Assembly: GCA_041390825.1 (NCBI GenBank)
Contig: JAWKPF010000007.1
Coordinates: forward strand, 62,001 to 126,000
DNA length: 64,000 nt
From: Thermomicrobiales bacterium
GTDB taxonomy: Bacteria; Chloroflexota; Chloroflexia; Thermomicrobiales; UBA6265
Reading direction: 5' to 3'
Position numbers and translations under genes: made by a program. A model generated the notes under the pieces. The model was not told the origin of the DNA. It ran no database searches and was given only the letters and a program-made list of their open reading frames with translations. Shown piece by piece: positions 51,525-59,805 of this stretch (positions within the stretch are counted from its first letter, which is position 1; each line of letters begins with the position of its first letter).

Positions 51525-52937
51525 TTGTCGTTCGCGCGCAGTTCAGTGTCAATCGATCGGCGCCGGTTGCTAACCGGCGCCGTTGCATCTGTTGCCGGAC
51601 TTGCTCGCCTCGACCATGCTGCCAAGGGCGCGCCATCGCCCCCCATCCCTGTTCGCATCCAGACACCAGATCTTGCCTTCGTCTCGAGGCTCCAGGAACT
51701 GCGCGATCAGTGGGCAATGGGCAACCAGGGCTCAGATCTTCTTCTCTCGGTAGTGCCCGCCGAACCGGCAGCGGCCTCACTGCTGGAGGACGCGCGCTCA
51801 GGATCAGATCGATTTGCAGGGGCGATCGTCCCAAATTGGCTCATTCCCGATCTGGTGCGTGATTCGTTCATTCGCCCTGCGATGCCGCCACCCACACCCA
51901 TACCGGCGCCGATCGCCCAGTTGCGCAGCTTTGGCGGGGAATGGATCGCCACCGATCTCGATCATGATTGCGATTTGCTCTTCTTCCGCCGCGATCTCCT
52001 CGATGCGCACGGCTTCGAGCCGGCACAGACATGGGACGCCTTGATCGAACAAGGTGAGGCCCTGACCAAGATGGGTCTCGGCGGAGTCGGGACACCGACA
52101 TCGCATGCCCAACAGGTCGTCGATCACCTTGCTTCCTTCTCAGCGGCCTTTGTGCTGGCTGAGGAACAGCCTGACGAGTTCTGGTTCGATCCCGAGACGA
52201 TGACGCCAGCGATCGGTTCCGCCGCGCACCAGCGAGCCCTCGAGCAGTACCGTCGCCTCAGCCAAACGATGCCGCCCGAACTCCGCTCCGGTTCGACCGG
52301 CGATCTCTGGAACGCCTTCCTTGCAGGCGATCTTACCTATGTCATCGGCTCGGCCGATCTGCTTCCCTATGCGATCGATCGCGCCGCGAATGTCGATGTA
52401 CTGGGCGTTGCCATGCTTCCGGGCGTGGCGAGTTCAGACGGGACGATCGCGCGGGCCGGCAATGTCACCGGCGCGTCATGGGGCGGAGTGACGATGACCG
52501 GTGCGGATGCGTCCGACGCCGAAGAGGTCACCGATTTCCTCCGCACCCTCGCACAACATGAAGCACAGTTCGAGCTCGTCTCGGATAGCTCCAGCGGAGT
52601 CACTCCTGCTCCGGCCAGCGCCGACGACGTCGACGCCCTTGCTGCCGCTCTCGGCGATCGAGGTTGGCCTACTCGGATCACGACCGAATGGCTGCAAGCG
52701 ATTCACGATACGTACGCGTCACCAGTGCAGCTTCCCGCTCTTCGTATCGCGGAAACGCGGCGCTACCTGCAGGCGCTCGATGACCGGACTACCCCCTACC
52801 TCGGTGGTGATGACAGCACATCGCGCGATGTGCTCTCTGCGGCCGCGGACGATTGGGACGCAATCAACGAAGCCATCGGGATCGACACGCAACGGGACCT
52901 GTACACGCGTTCGCTGATGCCGCCACCAGCAAGGTAG
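51525..52937 (+). CDS. second, divergent solute-binding protein of the same operon
   Basis: 470 residues. Twin-arginine signal SIDRRRLLTGAVASVAG. Clearly a diverged paralogue of the binding protein at 47366: FWFDPETMTPAIGSAAHQ vs YWFDPETMDPLVESAGH, GDLTYVIGSADLLPYAI vs GNAVFTFSWGDVLPLAV, GNVTGASWGGVTMTGADAS vs GNTTGGSWSGVIMSGSES, and QLPALRIAETRRYLQALD vs QLPYLRIPGTAEYWNALD. About 60 residues shorter. TTG 51525 lies right after the permease stop with AAGGGG before it. May bind a different sugar for the same permeases or act as an accessory subunit. Confidence 0.85.
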   Translation: MSFARSSVSIDRRRLLTGAVASVAGLARLDHAAKGAPSPPIPVRIQTPDLAFVSRLQELRDQWAMGNQGSDLLLSVVPAEPAAASLLEDARSGSDRFAGAIVPNWLIPDLVRDSFIRPAMPPPTPIPAPIAQLRSFGGEWIATDLDHDCDLLFFRRDLLDAHGFEPAQTWDALIEQGEALTKMGLGGVGTPTSHAQQVVDHLASFSAAFVLAEEQPDEFWFDPETMTPAIGSAAHQRALEQYRRLSQTMPPELRSGSTGDLWNAFLAGDLTYVIGSADLLPYAIDRAANVDVLGVAMLPGVASSDGTIARAGNVTGASWGGVTMTGADASDAEEVTDFLRTLAQHEAQFELVSDSSSGVTPAPASADDVDALAAALGDRGWPTRITTEWLQAIHDTYASPVQLPALRIAETRRYLQALDDRTTPYLGGDDSTSRDVLSAAADDWDAINEAIGIDTQRDLYTRSLMPPPAR

Positions 52938-52948
52938 ACCGGTGCAGA

Positions 52949-54223
52949 TCAATACGAGACCATGCTGGCAAAGGTCGGAAGATCGAGGAAGCCAGAGATC
53001 TCGATGCGCTCGACATGCCAGCGGTTGAGCGATCCATCGAAATACTGAACCCCGTACGTTGCGTCGAAGGCGATCTGATAGCCGGCGCTCGCCACGATAT
53101 CCGTGGTGGCGGCGCCATAGGAGCCAAACGGATAGGCAAAGCAGGTCGTGGATGTCCCCAGGATGCTGTCCAGCCACTCCTTGTTCGCAGCGACCTCGTA
53201 CCACTGCGCATCCCAGCTGAGCTGATCCAGGAACTGGTGGCTCACCGAATGCCCACAGACCTCTCCGTACTGGTTCAGTTCCCAAATCTCTTCCGGGGCC
53301 AGCTGCGCGTAGCTCGGGAGGAAGTAGGTTCCCTCGAATCCGTACGCCGCGAGCAGGTCGCGAAACACCCGCACGGAACCCCAACCATCATCGACCGAAA
53401 GAATGACCGGACGTGCTGGCAAGGGGGTGCCGTAGTCGATGTTCGCGATGAGATCACGAGGCGTGATCGAGCTGTATCCATTGTCGCGTAGCCAGATGAG
53501 TTGCTCTTCGAGTTGCCAGGGAGCGACCCGATAGCGGTCGATGTAGTCGCCAATATCGTGGTACATCAACACGGCCACCGCCGCCGGCTGCACCCAGGAG
53601 CCCGGCGGAGCATAGCCATCCTGGTAGATATAGCCATCTCCTGACGGGGTCGATACCGGCAGCCAGGTTTCACCATCGACCTCGACGGCCAGACCGACGA
53701 TGGTTACTGGTGTTCCTGCATTCAGTTCGGTGATGACCGAGCAACCCAGTCCCGGACCACTCCGCAAATTGACGACATCCGCTGCGAATCCGGATTCAAC
53801 CCGATCTCCCACCGCCGCCGATTCGCCACAAGTGGAACCGTCCAGGACCGACTGAATGCTTTCGCGAATGACGAACCCAACGCCAGCGTCGGTGGAAACC
53901 GGGACCCAGACATACTCATCGTCTTCGATTTCCTCACCGATCGAATAGACAGCCGTGTTGCGGTCCAGCTCGGCGAGGATGTCGCAATCGGTACTGGGAC
54001 CCGAACGCAGGTTTAGTTCAGGAACCGAAACGACATATCGCTCTCCGTCCGAGGATGGCGCGAGATTCGGCGCGCAGATCGAGGCCTTGGTCGACGTCGG
54101 ACCGATCGATCCACTGGACGGGTTTTCCGCGCGGACTTCGCTCCACGTTCCGCTCAGTGACAACAGGATCGATGCGAGAATCAGGCTCCGAAACCGCAGG
54201 GAATACGAGTGGGGAGAAGACAT
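52949..54223 (-). CDS. secreted polysaccharide deacetylase with two SH3 domains (copy A)
   Basis: 424 residues. Signal peptide (RSLILASILLSLSGT, cleaved near VRAEN), two bacterial SH3 domains (about 60-120 and 140-205, each with LNLRSGPSTDC / VNLRSGPGLGC), then a NodB domain with the metal Asp pair in ILSVDDGWGSV and the His pair in GHSVSHQF. These enzymes remove acetyl groups from chitin-like, peptidoglycan or exopolysaccharide chains. Paralogue of the gene at 54397, same length. Transcribed from a TATACT promoter with a GTACGTAC palindrome downstream of it. Confidence 0.9.
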   Translation of the reverse strand: MSSPHSYSLRFRSLILASILLSLSGTWSEVRAENPSSGSIGPTSTKASICAPNLAPSSDGERYVVSVPELNLRSGPSTDCDILAELDRNTAVYSIGEEIEDDEYVWVPVSTDAGVGFVIRESIQSVLDGSTCGESAAVGDRVESGFAADVVNLRSGPGLGCSVITELNAGTPVTIVGLAVEVDGETWLPVSTPSGDGYIYQDGYAPPGSWVQPAAVAVLMYHDIGDYIDRYRVAPWQLEEQLIWLRDNGYSSITPRDLIANIDYGTPLPARPVILSVDDGWGSVRVFRDLLAAYGFEGTYFLPSYAQLAPEEIWELNQYGEVCGHSVSHQFLDQLSWDAQWYEVAANKEWLDSILGTSTTCFAYPFGSYGAATTDIVASAGYQIAFDATYGVQYFDGSLNRWHVERIEISGFLDLPTFASMVSY

Positions 54224-54273
54224 CCGATGACCTCGACCAGTTCGCGCTGCTCAGCCAAGCAACACCAGCAACA

Positions 54274-54287
54274 TGCGTACGTACGCA
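54274..54287. promoter_or_regulatory. palindrome TGCGTACGTACGCA, copy A
   Basis: Perfect 14-base palindrome, 22 bases downstream of the -10 and about 51 bases before the start codon of deacetylase A. The same core is at the matching position before deacetylase B. Confidence 0.65.
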
Positions 54288-54308
54288 GGGAAATGGCGAG
54301 GTGTCACC

Positions 54309-54337
54309 AGTATAGGCGTCGTCACCTGCACCCGCAA
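54309..54337 (-). promoter_or_regulatory. promoter of deacetylase A
   Basis: Minus strand TTGCGG (54332-54337), 17-base spacer, TATACT (54309-54314). Confidence 0.6.
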
Positions 54338-54396
54338 GGCTTCTGTCAGCGCACTGGAAACTATTGTCCGCTGTCTACCCGGATTCGCTTCGGCGG

Positions 54397-55671
54397 CTAG
54401 AACGAAACGACCGAAGCAAACAGACCAAGATCCCATTCGCCCGAGACTTCGATGCGCGTGATATGCCATCGGTCCAGATAGTCGAAGTACTGGACCCCGT
54501 CCCAGGCGTGGAAGGCCAGCGAGTACCCGGCATCGATCACGATCTGAGTAGTAGCCTCATTGAATGCGCCAAAGGGATAGGCAAAGCACGTGGTCGAGGT
54601 TCCGGTGATCGAATCGAGCCACGCCTTGTTCTCTGCGATCTCGTACCACTGTGCTTCCCAGCTCATCTGATCGAGGAATGGGTGGCTCACGGAGTGACCG
54701 CAGACCTCCCCAGACTGATTGAGATCATAGATCTCCTCCGGAGTGAGTTCCGCGTAGCTTGGCAGCATGTAGGTGCCTCTGAAGCCGTAAGCGGTCAGCA
54801 GATCCCGGAAGATACGCGCCGATGCCCACCCGTCATCGACGGACAGAATCACCGGCCGCGGTGGCAGGGGAGCGCCGGTATCGAGATGAGCAGCCAACTC
54901 GCGCGGGGTGATCGACGTGTAGCCATTGTCGCGCAGCCAAATCAACTGCTGCTCCAGTTGCCAGGGCGCCACGACATAGCGGTTGTTGTTGTCACCGATG
55001 TCGTGATACATCAACACTGCCACGGCCTCAGGTTGGTCCCAGCTACCCGGGGGCGCATACCCGTCTTGCACGAGGTACCCGTTTCCGAGCGGGGTCGACA
55101 CGGAGAGCCAGGCTTCGCCATCTCGCTGGATGGCGTTCCCATGCACCTCTACCGGCGTTCCGGCATTGAGCGTCGTAATCACCGCGCAGCCGAGCCCCGG
55201 TCCGGTTCGCAGGTTGACCGATCCCGACGTAAAGCCATTCTCCTTCGCGCCTTCGATCTTCACGCTCCGATCGCAGGTCGCGCTGTCGGGTACCAGCTGA
55301 ATGTTCTGGAGCACCACATATCCCGCACCGGATGCCGTCTCGACAGGAGCCCAGGTGAATTCGTCATCCACGACGAACTCGCCGACCAGCGTCAATTCGG
55401 TTTCGCGTTCGAGCTCGGCAACGATTCCGCAGTCGATGCTCGGACCGCTGCGCAAATTGACCGCTTCGGCGGACACGATGTAGCGATCCCCGCCGCTGGT
55501 GCTCGAGGAAACCGGTTTGCACGGATCGACCGGCTCGATCGGCGGGCTCTTGGGAGGATCCGTCTGGGCGGAAACCGGCGAAAGCGGCAGCGCGCCCATC
55601 GCGATGAGCGCAACAAGCAGAACGACAAACATGCGTCTAGCCGTGCACGGGCGACTGGTCGAGAACGGCAT
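54397..55671 (-). CDS. secreted polysaccharide deacetylase with two SH3 domains (copy B)
   Basis: 424 residues with the same domain order as the gene at 52949: signal peptide (MFVVLLVALIAMGALPLSPV, ending VSAQ), two SH3 domains (VNLRSGPSIDC and VNLRTGPGLGC), NodB domain with ILSVDDGWASA and GHSVSHPF. Much of the C-terminal domain is nearly identical to copy A (VAVLMYHDIGD, APPGSW, TSTTCFAYPFG), showing a tandem duplication with faster change in the SH3 part. ATG 55671 after AGGGA; ATG 55632 (residue 14) would still leave the signal peptide. Own promoter and palindrome upstream. Confidence 0.9.
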   Translation of the reverse strand: MPFSTSRPCTARRMFVVLLVALIAMGALPLSPVSAQTDPPKSPPIEPVDPCKPVSSSTSGGDRYIVSAEAVNLRSGPSIDCGIVAELERETELTLVGEFVVDDEFTWAPVETASGAGYVVLQNIQLVPDSATCDRSVKIEGAKENGFTSGSVNLRTGPGLGCAVITTLNAGTPVEVHGNAIQRDGEAWLSVSTPLGNGYLVQDGYAPPGSWDQPEAVAVLMYHDIGDNNNRYVVAPWQLEQQLIWLRDNGYTSITPRELAAHLDTGAPLPPRPVILSVDDGWASARIFRDLLTAYGFRGTYMLPSYAELTPEEIYDLNQSGEVCGHSVSHPFLDQMSWEAQWYEIAENKAWLDSITGTSTTCFAYPFGAFNEATTQIVIDAGYSLAFHAWDGVQYFDYLDRWHITRIEVSGEWDLGLFASVVSF

Positions 55672-55721
55672 TGCGGATCCCTGAATCGACTACCAAAAGA
55701 CCAACATCACGCTGAATACCC

Positions 55722-55733
55722 GCGTACGTACGC
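55722..55733. promoter_or_regulatory. palindrome GCGTACGTACGC, copy B
   Basis: Perfect 12-base palindrome, 51 bases before the start codon of deacetylase B and 26 bases after its -10. Identical to the centre of the element at 54274-54287. Confidence 0.65.
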
Positions 55734-55759
55734 CGATTTCTCGCATGACGAGCCGACAG

Positions 55760-55788
55760 TATAAATACCGTCGTCTTCACTGGCAATA
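55760..55788 (-). promoter_or_regulatory. promoter of deacetylase B
   Basis: Minus strand TTGCCA (55783-55788), 17-base spacer, TATACT (55760-55765): same design as copy A. Confidence 0.65.
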
Positions 55789-55904
55789 AGACGCGTCGCT
55801 GCGCTTCCAGGTTTCTTCGAACTGCAGGTGAATGATGACGCCCATACGAAACGGACCCGGACGAGCGTCCGGGTCCTTGGAGAGAGCAGTGTTCGAGACG
55901 GTTG

Positions 55905-56528
55905 TCACCGTCCGGGAGTGGCCGCCAGACGATCTTCCACCTGGTTGCGGAGCGAGCGGATTCTGAACGCCGCGATGATGAGGAAAATGCCATAGGCAAT
56001 GGCAGTCACGCCGATGGCCCAGATGGTGGCGAGTGCCCCGCGGCCCGGCTCGATCACCAGATAGATGCCGACCAGGATCCCCAGGACACCAATAAGCCCT
56101 TGCAGCCAAGGGCTCATGAGACTGCCATCGCGGGTAAAGGCGCCGACCAGCAAGAACATGCCGGTCAGCATCGCCCAAACACCGAAGACCACCATCAAGG
56201 TAACCGCGCCAAGTCCGGGGGCGATCCACAGCACGATGCCTGCAATGACCTGTATGACGCCCCAGACGAGCAGCAGGATGCGGCGCCCCCAACTCAGATC
56301 GCCGTGCCGGAAACAACCGATGATGCTGATCACACCATCGATGACAATGTAGGCGCCCATGATCCAGATGAGCGTTGTCAGCGTCAGTCCAGGCCATGCC
56401 CAGGCCGCAATGCCGAAGATGATGGCCAATGCCCCACGCACGAGCCAGAGCCACCAAAGGTCGAGCAACTCCTTTGCTGTCTCAGCCATCTGCCTGGGAT
56501 CGAATAGTCCGGTTGCTCCAGGTTGCAT
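55905..56528 (-). CDS. HdeD-like (DUF308) membrane protein
   Basis: 207 residues, six membrane helices arranged as three similar pairs, e.g. WLWLVRGALAIIFGIAAWAW, then WGRRILLLVWGVIQVIAGIV and PWLQGLIGVLGILVGIYLVI. HdeD/DUF308 proteins are linked to acid and stress tolerance in enterics; mechanism unknown. ATG 56528 has GGAGGGG seven bases before it; the upstream in-frame extension to 56849 is antisense to the kinase gene and rejected. Confidence 0.88.
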   Translation of the reverse strand: MQPGATGLFDPRQMAETAKELLDLWWLWLVRGALAIIFGIAAWAWPGLTLTTLIWIMGAYIVIDGVISIIGCFRHGDLSWGRRILLLVWGVIQVIAGIVLWIAPGLGAVTLMVVFGVWAMLTGMFLLVGAFTRDGSLMSPWLQGLIGVLGILVGIYLVIEPGRGALATIWAIGVTAIAYGIFLIIAAFRIRSLRNQVEDRLAATPGR

Positions 56529-56610
56529 CCAAACACCCCTCCGACTGCCAGAAATGATCTTGCCCCAGGGCAAATCAGGGGCATTCACGAACATCCTAAC
56601 CCACACTTTG

Positions 56611-56622
56611 CTGTACGTACAG
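56611..56622. promoter_or_regulatory. palindrome CTGTACGTACAG, variant of the GTACGTAC element
   Basis: Perfect 12-base palindrome sharing the GTACGTAC core, between the divergent HdeD-like gene (83 bases away) and the sugar kinase gene (104 bases away). Confidence 0.45.
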
Positions 56623-56725
56623 TATTCGTTCGATGATGTTCTCGACGCGGCTCTTCGAATCTCCGCGCGGTGCTGTGGGAGAATAGCCAGCGTAGTGTTT
56701 GGCCGACAATCGAGGTGGCTCCGGG

Positions 56726-58273
56726 TTGGTTGGAACGACTGGCGATGACGACCTGATTCTTGGAATCGACCTGGGAACCACATCCACGAAGGCCGTCGCG
56801 TACGACACGCGCGGCCGCATGGTGGCGACTGCATCCCAGCCAACCACAACGCACTACCCGCGTCCGCTCTGGGCCTACTTCGAACCCGATGAGCTTTGGG
56901 GCGCGGTTGCTGCTGCGGTCAGAAGCGTGGTCTCGCAGATCAGCGACCCTGCGCGGATCAAATCGGTTGCGGTCGCGAGCTTTGCGGAGGCCGGCGTGCC
57001 GGTCGATGCCAACGGCAGACCAACCTACGACGTGATCGCATGGTTCGACCGGCGCACGATCCCGCAAGCGGACTGGTTACTGGAAACCGTCGGGGAACAG
57101 CGGCTCTTCGAGCGGTCCGGTTTGGCGCTGCAGCCGATCTTCACCCTCTGCAAATTGCTTTGGTTGAAGGAGAACGAGCCAGACGCCTGGCGCCGCACCC
57201 GGGGCTGGCTGATGGCCGACAGCTACATCGCGTGGCGGCTCGGCGGAGCGCCCGCCAGCGACTACTCGCAAGCTGCCCGCACCCTGGCCTTCGATTTGCA
57301 GCGATTGACCTGGGATACCGATCTCGTCGAACGAGTCGGAATCGACCCGGCGATTCTCTCACCAGTCATGCCAGCGGGCACTGCGATTGGGGTCGTCGGC
57401 AAGGACGGAGCCAGTGCCACCGGACTGAGGGAGGGCACGGTTATCGGCCTGGGCGGCCACGACCATGTCTGCGGCGCGTTTGCCGCGGGAGTCACGCAAC
57501 ACAGCGCAGTGCTCGATTCGATGGGCACGGCCGAGGCGCTCTTCGTGGCGCTCGATGCCCCTATCTGGGATCAGGACTTTGGCCGAGCGGGCTACACGCA
57601 AGGCGCACATGTTGTCGCTGGCAAGTACTACGGCTTCGGCGGGTTGTACACCTCTGGCGCCTCCATCGACTGGATCCGCAGCATCACCGGCCGCGAAGAC
57701 CGGATGGCGCTTTCTGGCGAAGCAGGGTCGGTTCCTGCCGGAAGCAATGGGGTCACGTTTCTTCCCCACCTTCGGCTCGGCGGACCACCGAACATCGATG
57801 GCCGCTCGCGAGGAGCGTTCCTGGGACTGACGACTGACATCGATCAGGGCGCGTTGGTGCGCGCCGTCTACGAGGGCCTGGCCTACGAAGCGCGATTCTC
57901 GGTCGAACCACTGGTTGCCTTTGCCGGTTCCAAAGTGCTCCCCGACTTCACGGTGATCGGCGGCAGCGCGCGCAACGACCTGCTCTTGCAGATCAAGGCT
58001 TCGGTGACCAATCGACCGCATCATGTGATGGCCATCCATGAAGCCACCGCGCTGGGCAGCGCCTTGCTCGGAGGACTGGCGGCAGGCATCTATCGTGACG
58101 CCGCCGAGGTGCAATCCACCATCGAGTTGGAAAGCACAACGATCGAACCCGATCCAGCCGCGGCCGAGTTCTACGAGGAGTTCTACCAAACCGTCTACAA
58201 GCAGCTGTATGCCACGCTCAAACCGCTCAACCATTTGATCTACGCGCAAGTGGTCGACGAGGACGCAGCATGA
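56726..58273 (+). CDS. FGGY-family carbohydrate kinase 1
   Basis: About 515 residues. N-terminal phosphate-binding motif LGIDLGTTSTKAVAYD, catalytic-site region VIAWFDRRT, the second adenosine-site block VIGLGGHDHVCGAFAAG and C-terminal VIGGSARNDLLLQIKA. Phosphorylates a sugar such as xylulose, ribulose, gluconate or glycerol; which one is unclear. TTG 56726 is preferred because GAGGTGG lies seven bases upstream; TTG 56699 has no such site. ATGA overlap with the next kinase gene. Confidence 0.9.
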   Translation: MVGTTGDDDLILGIDLGTTSTKAVAYDTRGRMVATASQPTTTHYPRPLWAYFEPDELWGAVAAAVRSVVSQISDPARIKSVAVASFAEAGVPVDANGRPTYDVIAWFDRRTIPQADWLLETVGEQRLFERSGLALQPIFTLCKLLWLKENEPDAWRRTRGWLMADSYIAWRLGGAPASDYSQAARTLAFDLQRLTWDTDLVERVGIDPAILSPVMPAGTAIGVVGKDGASATGLREGTVIGLGGHDHVCGAFAAGVTQHSAVLDSMGTAEALFVALDAPIWDQDFGRAGYTQGAHVVAGKYYGFGGLYTSGASIDWIRSITGREDRMALSGEAGSVPAGSNGVTFLPHLRLGGPPNIDGRSRGAFLGLTTDIDQGALVRAVYEGLAYEARFSVEPLVAFAGSKVLPDFTVIGGSARNDLLLQIKASVTNRPHHVMAIHEATALGSALLGGLAAGIYRDAAEVQSTIELESTTIEPDPAAAEFYEEFYQTVYKQLYATLKPLNHLIYAQVVDEDAA

Positions 58274-59805
58274 CCAGGCCGGCCGTGCTCGCAATCGATC
58301 TCGGCACCGGATCGGTCAAGGCGTTGGTCGTCGACGAACACTGCACGGTGCTGGGCAAGTCATCTGCCCAGTATCTCGTCTATCGACCGCACGAAGGGTG
58401 GGCGGAACAACATCCCGATGAATGGTGGCACGCCACGGTCGAAGCAGTTCGGCAGGCTTGTCAGGTGGCTGGCAACGTCGAGATCGTTGCCATCAGCTTG
58501 AGTGGACAGATGCACGGAACGGTGCTGTTGGATGAAGCAGGGACGCCCGTCCGACCCGCGATCATCTGGGAGGATCGTCGGAGCGCCGAACAGGTACGGC
58601 GCCTCACCGAAGTGGTTGGCGCTGAACCCTTGATCGAACGTTGCGGAAGCCCGGTCGCGACCGGTTTCCAGGCCGCAACCCTCGCCTGGCTCTCCGAACA
58701 TGAACCCGCCGCGCTCGCACAGACCGCGGTCGTGCTGCTGCCGGCGGACTATCTTCGGTTTCGACTTGTTGGCCGGTATGCGACCGAACCCAGCGACGCC
58801 TCCAGCACGCTTCTCTTCGACGTTCGACAGCGAGCGTGGTCGCCGGAGGTGGTGCGCGCAGTCGGCATCGATATCTCGCGTCTACCAGTCGTTCTTCCAT
58901 CGACAGCGATGACCGGCGAGTTGACTGCCGAGGCCGCAGCCGCGCTCGGCTTACCAATTGGGACGCCTGTCGCTGGTGGGGGTGCGGATGCTCCACTTGC
59001 GGCACTGGCAGCGGGCGCAACTGCGAGCGACACCCTGCTGCTCACGATCAGCACCGGTTCGCAGGCGATCCTTCCGGCCGAGTTGCCCGTTGTCGATCCC
59101 AGGGGACGTATCCACACCTGGTGCAGCCTGGCAGAACCGGGTTCGGGACTTCCGGGCTGGTATCAAATGGGGGCAACACTCGCGTCTGGACGGGCGCTGC
59201 GCTGGCTGCGAGACGAGATCATGGCGGCGGGCATGGATGAGATCGACACCTTGGTCGATCCGATTCCGCCGGGTTCGGAAGGACTCATCTTTCTTCCCTA
59301 CCTGAACGGAGAGCGCACCCCGCACATGGACCCCGACGCGACCGGCGAGTTCATAGGGCTCACGGCGAATCATGGGCAGGCGGAACTGACGCGATCGGTC
59401 ATGGAGGGCTCGGTGTTCGCGCTCCTGGATGCCTTCCAGGTTCTCCGAGAGCTCGGCGGGTCGCCGGAACGCATCGTGCTCGCCGGTGGGGGGGCGCGCA
59501 GTCGCGTCTGGACACAGATCGTCGCGGACATTTTCGACTTGCCGGTCGACCCTCTGGTGGAGTCGGAAGGATCCGCCATGGGCGCCGCCATTGTGGCGGG
59601 AACAGCAGTCGGCTGGTACGACCTGGAAAGCGGTTCGCATCGATCGGCGCGCAATGGGCCACGAGTCGAACCCAATTCGCGATCAGCGGAGATCTATCGA
59701 GCGTTGCATCCGATCTTCCGGCGAGCCTACCTGGCGTTGCGCGACGATATTCACGCGCTGGGCGCAATTGCCGCCCGCGCCCGCTTGGCATCGATCAGCG
59801 CCTGA
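58270..59805 (+). CDS. xylB: FGGY-family carbohydrate kinase 2 (xylulokinase-like)
   Basis: 511 residues. AIDLGTGSVKALVVD, the xylulokinase-type SLSGQMHGTVLLDEAG, and PAIIWEDRRSAEQ, with the C-terminal ATP-site VLAGGGARSRVWTQIVADIF. The GQMHG segment is typical for XylB, which makes xylulose 5-phosphate. Translationally coupled to kinase 1. The last 55 bases overlap the end of a third kinase gene on the other strand. Confidence 0.9.
   Translation: MTRPAVLAIDLGTGSVKALVVDEHCTVLGKSSAQYLVYRPHEGWAEQHPDEWWHATVEAVRQACQVAGNVEIVAISLSGQMHGTVLLDEAGTPVRPAIIWEDRRSAEQVRRLTEVVGAEPLIERCGSPVATGFQAATLAWLSEHEPAALAQTAVVLLPADYLRFRLVGRYATEPSDASSTLLFDVRQRAWSPEVVRAVGIDISRLPVVLPSTAMTGELTAEAAAALGLPIGTPVAGGGADAPLAALAAGATASDTLLLTISTGSQAILPAELPVVDPRGRIHTWCSLAEPGSGLPGWYQMGATLASGRALRWLRDEIMAAGMDEIDTLVDPIPPGSEGLIFLPYLNGERTPHMDPDATGEFIGLTANHGQAELTRSVMEGSVFALLDAFQVLRELGGSPERIVLAGGGARSRVWTQIVADIFDLPVDPLVESEGSAMGAAIVAGTAVGWYDLESGSHRSARNGPRVEPNSRSAEIYRALHPIFRRAYLALRDDIHALGAIAARARLASISA

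Noticed and set aside
54364..55764. 466-codon plus-strand ORF opposite deacetylase B
   Set aside because: Antisense shadow of a gene with signal peptide, SH3 and NodB motifs.
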